NCBI GenBank assembly: GCA_028819255.1
Contig: JAPPMB010000078.1
Location: forward strand, 1-63,638
Reading direction: 5' to 3'
Source of the DNA: Bryobacterales bacterium
Lineage (GTDB): Bacteria > Acidobacteriota > Terriglobia > Bryobacterales > UBA6623
DNA: 63,638 nt
In this document: one piece after another, positions 1 to 8,900 of the stretch
Layout of the letters: the number at the start of each line of letters is the position of its first letter
Position numbering within the stretch: position 1 is the first letter of the stretch
Translations under genes and position numbers: made by a program
Notes under the pieces: generated by a model
What the model saw: the letters and a program-made list of their open reading frames with translations, nothing else
What the model was told of the DNA's origin: nothing
The model's database searches: none

Positions 1-1040
1 GTGGACTTCCGATCACGCCATATCTTGTGGTCGGGCACTCAGGTCAGTAATTCCCAAAAAAAAGCCCGCAGTGACCGCCCACCTCGCGGAACTGCTCCGC
101 CACGATACGGCGGGCGACCCATGCTCCGGTCTGCGCTGGGTCCGGCGCACCACCCGCAACCTGGCCGACTACCTGACGGAAGAACTCAACCTGCCGGTCT
201 CCCCACGCACCGTCGCGAGATTGCTGCGCAAGATGGGCTACAGCCTGCGGGTCAATCGCAAGTGTCTACCCTCCACTTCTCCTGCCGAACGCAACTCCCA
301 GTTCGAGTTCATTGCCCAATTGCGTCAAGACTGTGCTCACCACAACACCCCCGTTCTCAGTATTGACTCGAAGAAAAAAGAGCTGATCGGCAACTTCCGC
401 AATGCCGGGACCGCTTGGGAAGCCGAGCCCGTGGCTGTCAACGACCACGACTTCCGCTCCCATGCCGCGGGCCTCGCCGTCCCCCACGGCATCTATGACA
501 CGCTCGCCAACCGCGGCTTCGTGTGCGTCGGCGTCTCCAGCGACACGCCCTTCTTCGCCGTCGACAATCTCGATGCCTGGTGGCGCAACGAAGGCCACGA
601 CCGCTATCCCGAGGCCTCCTCGCTGGTCATCCTCGCCGATTGCGGCGGCAGCAACGGCTACCGCACGCGCGCTTGGAAATACTGCCTGCAGCACAACTTC
701 TGCAACGTCCACCGCATCGCGGTCACCGTCGCCCACTATCCCGCAGGCTGCTCCAAATGGAACCCGATCGAACATCGCCTCTTCAGCGAGATCAGCCGCA
801 ACTGGTGGGGGCGCCCGCTGGAGTCTCTCAAACTCATCCTCAACTACATCGCCACCACCTCCACCCGCACCGGCCTGCGAGTCACCTCTCAGCTCAACGC
901 CCGGCAATATGAAACCGGCATCCGCATCACCGACGAGCAGATGGCCGCGCTCAACATCACTGCCAACCAGCACATCCCCAAGTGGAACTACACGGTCTCC
1001 CCCGTCTCAAACTGACAGGTTATTTCTGCGCTCCCCCTTA
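1..1040 (+). mobile_element. ISAzo13-type insertion sequence, 3' part (left end outside window)
   Basis: The segment holds most of an ISAzo13-family transposase followed by its right terminal repeat at about 1020-1040 (TTATTTCTGCGCTCCCCCTT then A). The reverse complement of this end matches the TAAGGG...GCGCA...AAT termini of the deleted copy at 21.6-23.1 kb. The element stops at a TA, after which the sequence becomes an IS4-type transposase on the opposite strand, so it appears to have inserted into that gene. The left end lies upstream of the window. Confidence 0.75.
2..1015 (+). CDS. ISAzo13-family transposase, 5' partial
   Basis: The DDE transposase moves the element by cutting and joining DNA at its ends. 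The reading frame is open from the window edge; the first in-frame alternative start is GTG at 71, giving 314 residues, but family members are longer, so the N-terminus is probably outside the window. Catalytic signatures are visible in order: first Asp in VLSIDSKKKELIGNF, second Asp in VILADCGGSNGYR, and Glu in WNPIEHRLFSEISRNW. The C-terminus ends in NYTVSPVSN just before the right terminal repeat. The AAAAAAA run at 57-63 sits where the N-terminal segment joins (VIPKKKPAV), so a slippage lesion there cannot be excluded. Copy 2 at 22.0-23.0 kb supplies the missing N-terminal type sequence but lacks this catalytic core. Confidence 0.85.
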   Translation, partial: WTSDHAISCGRALRSVIPKKKPAVTAHLAELLRHDTAGDPCSGLRWVRRTTRNLADYLTEELNLPVSPRTVARLLRKMGYSLRVNRKCLPSTSPAERNSQFEFIAQLRQDCAHHNTPVLSIDSKKKELIGNFRNAGTAWEAEPVAVNDHDFRSHAAGLAVPHGIYDTLANRGFVCVGVSSDTPFFAVDNLDAWWRNEGHDRYPEASSLVILADCGGSNGYRTRAWKYCLQHNFCNVHRIAVTVAHYPAGCSKWNPIEHRLFSEISRNWWGRPLESLKLILNYIATTSTRTGLRVTSQLNARQYETGIRITDEQMAALNITANQHIPKWNYTVSPVSN

Positions 1041-1659
1041 AGGGCAGCGACGACGTGTTCGCCCGCACGGTAGCCGAACCGCCGGCGCGCTCCACGTGCA
1101 ATAGGCCCCTGGCCGTCGAGTGCCCGCGGTCGGCCAGCGGGTAATCGCCCTCCCGCACCGGGAACTGCCGGAACGATTCCCCCGTGCCGACCCCCTTCGT
1201 CGCAGTCCGCCGGAAGAAGTCGCAGTCCGGGGAAGGGAGCCATACGCTGTAGTGCAGCCGCCACAGAGACCCCGTCTTGCCCAGCTCCCTCACCGTCGTC
1301 GCATCCAGCGCCCGGACTTGGAAGCCCCCGTCCGCTGCCACATCCCCACCCGCCTCGCGCCACAGTTCCCGACGCAGCGCATGCAGCCAGTCCCTGGCTT
1401 TCCGCAACCGCAACCAGACCGCCGCGGCGGTCAACTCGGCCATCTGTGCCTGGCGCGCACGGACCGCCGTCTCCCGCAGCGAGTACCCGCACCCGAGGTG
1501 CAGCAGCAGCACGCGCAGCAGGTTCTCAACAGACTAGTCCTTGCGCAGCCCCTTCAACGCCCCCGTTTCCGCTGCCAGCTCGCGTCAGTTCGTAGGCAGG
1601 AAGATAATCAGCAAGTCCCACTCTTCCGACAGCCCCTTACGCAGTTCTGCACTCTCCAT
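1041..1659 (-). pseudogene. IS4-family transposase remnant, two stops, C-terminus cut off
   Basis: Read on the minus strand from ATG at 1659, one frame runs MESAELRKGLSEEWDLL, meets TGA where Trp is expected (FLPTN-stop-RELAAETG), then TAG after KGLRKD, then continues with ENLLRVLLLHLGCGYSL and ALDATTVRELGKTGSLWRLH, the first catalytic Asp region of IS4-type transposases, to about NTSSLPLR. There the frame runs into the end of the ISAzo13 element. The central and C-terminal catalytic parts are missing. It is a dead transposase, broken both by nonsense mutations and by insertion of the neighbouring element. Confidence 0.8.
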
Positions 1660-1693
1660 GCCCTATTCAAACATGATCGCCCGGAAACAACTA

Positions 1694-1861
1694 AACGCTT
1701 ATGGAGGCGGGCCCCTCCTCTTGGGCAATCCGCTCAACGTCCAGACCGGCCAGGAGGAGGGCCACCAGGGCGGCGTGCGTTACGAGCCGGAGGACGAGGG
1801 CTATCGCGTCCTGCGGAATTGGGTGCTGCGCCAGACCCGGCTGCAGACCGGCGGATCCTGA
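1694..1861 (+). pseudogene. C-terminal scrap of a PSCyt1-type domain protein
   Basis: A plus-strand frame beginning near 1694 reads through LLLGNPLNVQTG, HQGGVRYEPEDEGYRVLRNW and ends at TGA 1859-1861. The pattern H-x-G-G-x-R-x-x-P-x-x-x-x-Y-x-x-L-x-x-W is characteristic of the end of planctomycete-type cytochrome c domains (PSCyt1), as found in the PSD1 proteins elsewhere in this window. No start codon or upstream part remains; the IS4-type remnant begins immediately upstream. I read it as the tail of a gene truncated by the mobile element. It could also be a short unrelated ORF. Confidence 0.45.
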
Positions 1862-2024
1862 ATGCGGGCTCGATCCGCATTCGGGCTCTTGTGATAGCAT
1901 CCAGACGGGATTCTCGCCGAGAGTCGTTCGTAGTCGCAGCATGCGTCGGTTGCGGTTTCACGAGCAGTTGAAGGGCTGCGACGCATCATCCCGGCCCATG
2001 CCCGCACATCGCATGGAGGCAATT

Positions 2025-5000
2025 ATGACTAGGCAATCCATTCTCATCGCGACCGTTCTTGCTTGCCTGACCGTCGCGGGAGCATCCGCTCAGCAGGCCG
2101 ACACGGCAGTGGTGGTCGGTGTCGTCACCGACGCCACAGGCGCCGTCATCCCCGGGGTCGACATCCGGTTCAGCCACACAAGCACAGGCGCCATCTACAC
2201 GGCCCAGACCGATCCCGGCGGCTACTACCGCACGCCCCCGCTGCGGATCGGCGATTACTTGATGCAAGCCGAATCCGCCGGCTTCAAGCGCATTCAGCGC
2301 ACGGGAATCATCCTCAACGCAGGGGACACCCGCCAAGTCGATCTCACACTCGAGATCGGCGAGGTCACCGAGACCATCGAGGTGGTGGCGCAGGCGCCGC
2401 TGCTGCAGACGCAGGAAGGCGCCACCGGCACCGTGATGGAGAACCAGCAGATCCTTGAGTTGCCGCTGAACGGCCGGGACTACCTGCAGCTCGCCCGGAT
2501 TTCGGCCGGAGTCACGCCGCCCGCGCGGTCCGAGGTCGCCAATCGGCAGGGTATCAGCGTCGGCGGCTCCCAGGCCACGCAGGTGAACTTTATCATCGAC
2601 GGCATCGACAACAACAACCAGTCGATCGCCTCCCAAGGCGGCCAGAAGGAGGCCATCAAGCCCCAGCTCGATGCTGTCCAGGAGTTCAAGATCCTCACGA
2701 ACGCGTATTCGGCGGAGTTCGGGCGCTCCATGGGTGGCGTGGTGACGATGACGACCAAGTCCGGGACCAACGACCTGCACGGGTCGGTCTTCGAGTTCCT
2801 GCGCAACGAGCGCATGGACGCAAGGAACTTCTTCGTGCCCCACGGCGCGGATAAGCCCCCGTTCGCCCGGGACCAGTACGGCTTCTCCGTGGGCGGGCCT
2901 TTGAAGAGAAACCGCGCGTTCCTGTTCGGCGACATGGAGCTCACCGACATCCGGGAGTCGTCGACGCGCGTGAACACGATTCCCAACCTGATGGAGCGGG
3001 CCGGCGACTTTTCCGGCGGCGACATGATCCACGACGCCCTGACGACCGACCCGGAGACGCGCGCGCGCAGTCCGTTTCCCAACAACCGGATTCCGGACAG
3101 CCGGATCGATCCGGTCATGCGGACCGTTCGCGGCTGGTGGCCCGAACCCACCAGCGACGCCCGCACGCGGAACCACATCTTCGTGCCCCCGAGAAACCAG
3201 GACCTGAACCGCTGGGACCTGCGGTACGACCAGAGCCTCGACGATCAGAACAACCTTTACTTCCGTCTCAGCGGACAGCAGACCGACAACGGCCGCGTGC
3301 CCATTCTTCCGGACAGCGCCGACGGCCTCTACCTGCACGGCAAGGACGTGGACATCACCAACCGGCAGATGGCGCTCGTGTACAACGGCGTCTGGTCACC
3401 GAACCTTGTGGGGTCGTTCCGGACGGGCTGGAGCTACATCGACACGGGCGTGGAGCACGGCAACGATGTCCCGGTGAATCCGGTAATCGGACTGGACATG
3501 GGCAACGGCCTCGACATCTCCACGCCGGGCTCCGGAAGCTTCACGCCGGCCGGCTTCCGCGGCGTCGGCAGCTGCTGCTTCAACTACATCGGGTCTCAGA
3601 CGCGGCAGTTCTCGGCCGACATCACCTGGACGAGGGGGCGGCACACGATCAAGTTCGGGCACACGACGTTCTGGCTCCAGAGCCAGATCTTCAATGCCGG
3701 CTTCATCACCGGACGATTCGTCTTCGACGGTCGGTTCAGCGAGGACCCCGTGTCGCGGTCCGGCGGCGAGTCGATGGCCGACTTCCTGCTCGGCTACTCC
3801 CGCGAGCTCCGCAATTCCAACCATCGGCACATGGCGTTGCGCGCACCCTGGATGCACCAGTACGTTCAGGACGACTGGCGGGTCACCGACAAGCTGACGA
3901 TCAACATTGGGCTGCGCTACGAGGTGAGTCTTCCGTGGGTCGACAAGTTCGACAAGATCTCGAATCTCGACGTGGACACGGACACCGGCCAGCCCAGCTT
4001 TGTCGTTGTCGGCGAGCGCGGAGACGGGCGCTTCAACCGTGCGCTGGTCACTTCCGACCTGAACAACCTCGCGCCCCGGCTCGGTTTCGCCTACCGCTGG
4101 CGGGAAGGCACGGTCTTCCGCGGCGGCTTCGGCCTGTTCTACGCGAACACGATGAACACCGGCGGAGGCGAGTTCATGGAGACCAATCCGCCGTCGCACG
4201 TCAAGACGCAGCTGGGGACGGATCGCGTCACCCCGACGATCCGCGTGACGGACGGCCCCGGACCGGGAGCGCTCGATCCGGTGAACTCGCCGGCTCTGGT
4301 GCCGGGCTCCTTCGAGATCGACCCTCCCTGGCCTGTGGCGTCCCAGTGGAACTTCAACATCCAGAACCAGCTCCCCGGGAACGTGCTCTGGGAGGTCGGG
4401 TACTTCGGCACCAAGGGCACGCACATCATCCGCCGCTACAACCTCAACTACGCGGTCCCGGGTCCCGGCACGCCTCTCAGCCGCCGGATCTGGCCGACAG
4501 TCCGGTTTCCCGGCACGGACCACGATGTGGGCTTGGACTTCCTCCACAACTTCCGCAACAACTCCAATTCGAACTACCACGCCCTGCAGACCAAGCTGGA
4601 GAAGCGGTACGGCAGCGGCTTCAGCTTCCTGCTCTCCTACACCTGGTCCAAGGCCATCGGGGACTACAGCTTCATTCCCGGGGAGGATCGCGGGATCGGG
4701 GCGAACTGGGGGGTGCAGAACGCTTTGGACCTGGCGGCCGAGCGCTCGCTTCTCAACCAGCATGTCGCGCACCGGGCGGTTGTCAGCTATCTCTACGACC
4801 TGCCGTTCGGTAGGGGCCAGAGGTTCGGGACCGGGTGGAGCAAGGCCATGGACGCCGTCCTGGGCGGCTGGACGATCGGAGGCATCAACAGCTTCATCAC
4901 GGGATTCCCGATGAACCTCTCCGTGCGGGGCAACCCTTCCGGAACCGGCGGATTCAACCTTGACCGGCCCAACGTGGTCGGGGAATGGAGGCTTCCGCGG

Positions 5001-5306
5001 GCGCAACGCGGACCCGACCGCTGGTTCAACACGGACGCCTTTGCCAGGAACGACCTCTACACTTTCGGGAATGCGGGAAGGAACATCCTGGAGGCTCCGG
5101 GCACGATCAAGTTCGACCTGGCGCTGCACAAGAACTTCCACATCAAGGAGGGGATGCGGGTCCAGTTCCGCGCAGAGGCCTTCAACGCGTTCAACTCGCC
5201 GATCTTCGACGGCCCGAACCTGCAGGTCGGAAACCGGAACCTTGGCGTGATTTCGCGCGCGGCGCCGGGTCGCGTCATGCAGATGGGCTTCAAGTTCATC
5301 TTCTAG
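2025..5306 (+). CDS. Oar-like TonB-dependent receptor 1
   Basis: Outer-membrane receptor of 1,093 residues for energised uptake of a large substrate, probably a glycan or peptide (substrate inferred from family only). A signal peptide (MTRQSILIATVLACLTVAGASAQ) is followed by a carboxypeptidase-regulatory-like beta domain at about 28-115 (VVVGVVTDATGAVIPGV), then the plug with the hallmark ELPLNGRDYLQLARIS and IDGIDNNNQSIA, then a long beta-barrel ending in MQMGFKFIF with the terminal Phe typical of barrel proteins. Start ATG 2025 is chosen because GGAGG at 2015-2019 lies 5 nt before it; the frame is open further upstream but that part is low-complexity. TonB receptor 2 at 57.3 kb is a paralog. 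A GC-rich hairpin follows the stop. Confidence 0.95.
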   Translation: MTRQSILIATVLACLTVAGASAQQADTAVVVGVVTDATGAVIPGVDIRFSHTSTGAIYTAQTDPGGYYRTPPLRIGDYLMQAESAGFKRIQRTGIILNAGDTRQVDLTLEIGEVTETIEVVAQAPLLQTQEGATGTVMENQQILELPLNGRDYLQLARISAGVTPPARSEVANRQGISVGGSQATQVNFIIDGIDNNNQSIASQGGQKEAIKPQLDAVQEFKILTNAYSAEFGRSMGGVVTMTTKSGTNDLHGSVFEFLRNERMDARNFFVPHGADKPPFARDQYGFSVGGPLKRNRAFLFGDMELTDIRESSTRVNTIPNLMERAGDFSGGDMIHDALTTDPETRARSPFPNNRIPDSRIDPVMRTVRGWWPEPTSDARTRNHIFVPPRNQDLNRWDLRYDQSLDDQNNLYFRLSGQQTDNGRVPILPDSADGLYLHGKDVDITNRQMALVYNGVWSPNLVGSFRTGWSYIDTGVEHGNDVPVNPVIGLDMGNGLDISTPGSGSFTPAGFRGVGSCCFNYIGSQTRQFSADITWTRGRHTIKFGHTTFWLQSQIFNAGFITGRFVFDGRFSEDPVSRSGGESMADFLLGYSRELRNSNHRHMALRAPWMHQYVQDDWRVTDKLTINIGLRYEVSLPWVDKFDKISNLDVDTDTGQPSFVVVGERGDGRFNRALVTSDLNNLAPRLGFAYRWREGTVFRGGFGLFYANTMNTGGGEFMETNPPSHVKTQLGTDRVTPTIRVTDGPGPGALDPVNSPALVPGSFEIDPPWPVASQWNFNIQNQLPGNVLWEVGYFGTKGTHIIRRYNLNYAVPGPGTPLSRRIWPTVRFPGTDHDVGLDFLHNFRNNSNSNYHALQTKLEKRYGSGFSFLLSYTWSKAIGDYSFIPGEDRGIGANWGVQNALDLAAERSLLNQHVAHRAVVSYLYDLPFGRGQRFGTGWSKAMDAVLGGWTIGGINSFITGFPMNLSVRGNPSGTGGFNLDRPNVVGEWRLPRAQRGPDRWFNTDAFARNDLYTFGNAGRNILEAPGTIKFDLALHKNFHIKEGMRVQFRAEAFNAFNSPIFDGPNLQVGNRNLGVISRAAPGRVMQMGFKFIF

Positions 5307-5334
5307 CCGGGGCCGTCGTGCCACGCGGACGAAA

Positions 5335-5356
5335 GGCCCGCGCTCCGGCGCGGGCC
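5335..5356 (+). terminator. GC-rich hairpin after TonB receptor 1
   Basis: GGCCCGCG at 5335-5342 pairs perfectly with CGCGGGCC at 5349-5356 across a 6-nt loop, 29 nt after the receptor stop codon. There is no T run after it, so it would have to act as a non-canonical or mRNA-stabilising stem. Confidence 0.4.
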
Positions 5357-5953
5357 TCCGCTGGCAGCATGCGGGCCCGGCCTGGCGCCGAGCCGGGAAT
5401 CCCCGGTCGATCAGGGTCCGCTGAGCGTCAGCTTTCCCGGAGCCGGCGGTTGGAACGGTAATCTGCTCGCCGCAGGAGCGGCGACACGGAACGGGTCATC
5501 GGATCCATGGGCGGGCCGCTCCCGAGCACAGATCGCGGACGTGAACACCCCCGTCGATGACCACCGCACTTCGACGAACGCTTGGCCGCCGTCGAGCCTG
5601 TAGTTCCTGCGGAATCGACGGGAAGCGCGCAGCAAGGAGGAATCCCCGAGAGCGGACCCGGTCCCCGTGCCCGCGGCGCGTGCCGGCTTGTCGCCGGATT
5701 GCGTCCGGTCCTCGCGGGCGGGGGCATGTGCGAGTGCTGCGAGCGGTGAACGTCGCGCTCAACCGACCGAACACCTCAGGGAGACCAGTCTCGACTTGCG
5801 GGTCGTCACTGGCCTGCGGCACCTAAATGGGACAGTAGTGTTCCCGTATGGGCGCTGGTATCGTAGGGTTTCCGGGTCCAGCCGGAGACCTTGCCGCAAC
5901 GGATCGCAAGATCGCGGCGGCGGTTGCCGGCCCGCGACGTTCGGCGAAGGGCA
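5357..5953. other. Intergenic, no gene recognised
   Basis: About 600 bases between TonB receptor 1 and the helicase gene. Short ORFs exist on both strands but they are arginine-rich GC shadows without recognisable domains. An imperfect inverted repeat (GGGACA-gtag-TGTTCCC, 5829-5845) lies about 110 nt before the helicase start and could be an operator, but nothing else supports this. Confidence 0.4.
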
Positions 5954-8900
5954 ATGAGGGAGTCGGCGAACCACCAGACCGGGAGCGCAGCGTCCCCCCA
6001 TTCCCACGGCATGCTGAAGGCCGTCGAGAGTCTTCGCAAGCAGCTGCTCGACATCGGCATGCGCAACAAGCTCATCAATGCGCCCATCCGAAAGGACCGC
6101 GCCAAGCAGATCACCATTGAGGACGAGCTTTCCGACGAAATCTTCAAGATCCTCTACGGCCGGACCATGAGCATGACGTTCCTGCCGGCGGAGGGCGTAT
6201 CGGCGGACGTGGAGGACGAGGACGACGAGTCGGTCTTTCTGCCCACCGAAGACGTCGCCCCTGGAACACCTGTCGCCGCTAGGCACAGCGACAGGAAGCT
6301 TCAGACGCGGCTTCCGCCAGGCCGCCTGCAGAAGCAGCTGCTCACGCTCTACCGCGACGCCGAGGCCCTCGAGGAAGAGCAGGGCATCAGCATCCTGTTC
6401 CTCGCCCTCGGCTTTTTGCGGTGGTACGAAAGCGACTCCTCGAAGATCGAGCGCAACGCGCCGCTGATCCTGCTGCCGGTCGACCTCGAGCGCGACAGCG
6501 CGCGAGGCAAGTTTAGGCTGAACTTCAGGGACCAGGACCTGGAGCCGAACCTCTCTCTGCGCGCCATGCTGCAGAACGACCACGGCTTGGACCTGCCGGA
6601 CTTTCCCGAGGGCGACGACTGGGTGCCTTCCCAGTACTTCCGGAGGGTCCAGACCGCGGTGTCGTCCCGGGAGCGCTGGCGGGTCCGGCCTAACACCATC
6701 GAGCTCAGCCTGTTCTCCTTCGCAAAGTTCCTGATGTGGAAGGACCTGGATCCGGCAGGCCTCGACGGTGGGGCGGGGAGCGACCTGCTCGATCGGATCC
6801 TGGTCGGCGGATTCGAGTCGGGCGGAAGCATCTTCGCTCCAGACGAGAACCTTGACAGGCGGTTTCCCGACCCCCGCGAACTGGGCCACATCATGGACGC
6901 CGACGCCTCCCAGACCCAGGTCATCGCCGCCGCGTGCGAGGGCCGGAATCTCGTCGTCCAGGGCCCACCGGGCACGGGGAAATCGCAGACGATCGCCAAC
7001 ATCATCGCCGTTGCCGCAAAGAGCGGGAAGACCGTGCTGTTCGTGGCGGAGAAGCGGGCGGCCCTGGACGTTGTCCACGACCGCCTTGCCCGATGCGGAC
7101 TCGGCCCGCTCTGCCTGGAGCTGCACTCGCACAAGGCCAACCGCAAGAACATCTATGCAGAGCTGAAGCGCACGCTCGATCTGGGCGAGCCCAGGGAGGT
7201 CGGCGACGAGCGCTACAAGCGTGTTCGGCGTCTGCGCGACGAACTGAACGAGTTGGCCGAACTCCTGCACGCCGTCGACGAAGTGACGGGCGAGACGCCG
7301 TACGGAGTGATCGGCAAGATCGCCGACCTCATGGAGAGCAATACGCCTCGGGCCGACTTCGGCATCTCCGGGATCGACGGCTGGAGCCGCGACGAGTTCG
7401 AGAGGAGGGCAAAGGCAGTGGCCGTCCTGGCGGCCCAGACCGCCGAGCACGGCAGCGAGAGAGAGCACATCTGGCGCGGCGCCAGGCGGCGCTTGACGCA
7501 ACTCGACCGCCGCAGGCTGGCCGACCGGCTTCGCGACGCGGTCGCGCGTCTGGATCGGGTTGCAGCCGTGTTGAGCGACGCCGCCGCGGCTGCGGGCGGC
7601 GACGCCGCGGGGACGCTGGCATCCGCCGATCAGGTCGCACGCCGCCTTGACGCCCTTGACGCCATGCCTGCGTCGGCGCCGGGCCTGCTGGAGAACGAGG
7701 CCGTCCTTGAGGACGCGGCCTCCGTGCTGGACCTTTGCGAAAGGGTCGCCGCCACGCAGGGGTTCCGGTCGGGCCTCCTGGCCGAGGTCTTCGAGGGAGC
7801 GCTTGACCTGGAATGGAGCACGGAGCGTCGCGATTTCCTCCAGCACGGCCGGTCGCTCTTCCGGTTTCTCAGCGGAGCGTATCGGAAGGCTGCGGGGCGC
7901 CTGCGGTCAGTCCACCGCTCGAGCCCGCCCAAGGACTTCGAGGGGATGCTCGACCTCCTGAACCGGCTCGTCGAATACCGCCGGGGAGTCCGTCGGATCG
8001 CGAGCCGCGCGCAGCTCGGGAGGGAAGTCTTCGGTCGGGTGTGGAGGGCGGAGGAGACCGAGATGGGTTCCGCCCTCCCGGCTGTCCGCTGGATTGCGGA
8101 GCAGGCCGAGGACCTGGGCTCGACCGCCTTGGTGCAGCGGACGGTCGACGGAATCCCGCCCGGGGCCGACCTCGCGGCTGTCGCCGCGAACCTGCGCCGC
8201 GCCGCCGGCGGCTGGATGGACGCATGGAGCGGTGTCGCCGCGCTTGTGGATCCCGACCTCGGGGAAGCGTTCGGCGTCGGGAGAATCGAGGACGTCGATC
8301 TCGCCGCTCTGGGGGCCCGCCTCGCCGCGTGGAGAACCGGCGCCGGCTCCCTCGAGAACTGGCTCCGGCTGGGCGCCGCCGCCCGTCACGCCTCCGAGCT
8401 TGGCCTGGACGAGATCAGGCATCGGATCGCGGATGGGCGCGTGAGCCCCGACGACGCGCTCGCCGCTCTGGAGTCCATACGTGCGGAGGCGCTCTGGAAC
8501 CGGATGCGTTCCGAGGAGCCCCGGCTTGAATCGATCGACGGCGAGGAGCGAAACAGGAAGATCGAGGAATTCAGGGAGCTTGACAGGCGGTTGCAGGGGC
8601 TCGCCGCCCAGGAGGTCGCGCTCCGCCATTTCCGGTCGATGCCGGTCGGCGCCTCCGGCCAGGTCGGCATCGTGCGCGGCGAGATCGCCAAGAAGATGCG
8701 CCACATGCGGATCCGGAAGCTGCTGGACGTGGCCGGGGAGGCGGTGCAGGCCATCAAGCCGGTCTTCCTGATGAGCCCTCTCTCAGTGGCGCAGTACCTC
8801 AAGGTGGGCGGCCTCGGCTTCGACATGCTCCTGATCGACGAGGCCAGCCAGGTCCGGCCCGCAGACGCGATGGGGGCGATCCGGCGCTGCCGGCAGGTTG

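Noticed and set aside
1701..2024. Longer N-terminus for TonB receptor 1 starting at 1701.
   Set aside because: The extension is Arg/Ala-rich and precedes a clear signal peptide with its own ribosome-binding site at 2015-2019.
3396..5324. Minus-strand ORF of 642 codons inside TonB receptor 1.
   Set aside because: Antisense shadow of a GC-rich coding region; no domain, and the plus strand encodes a clear receptor.
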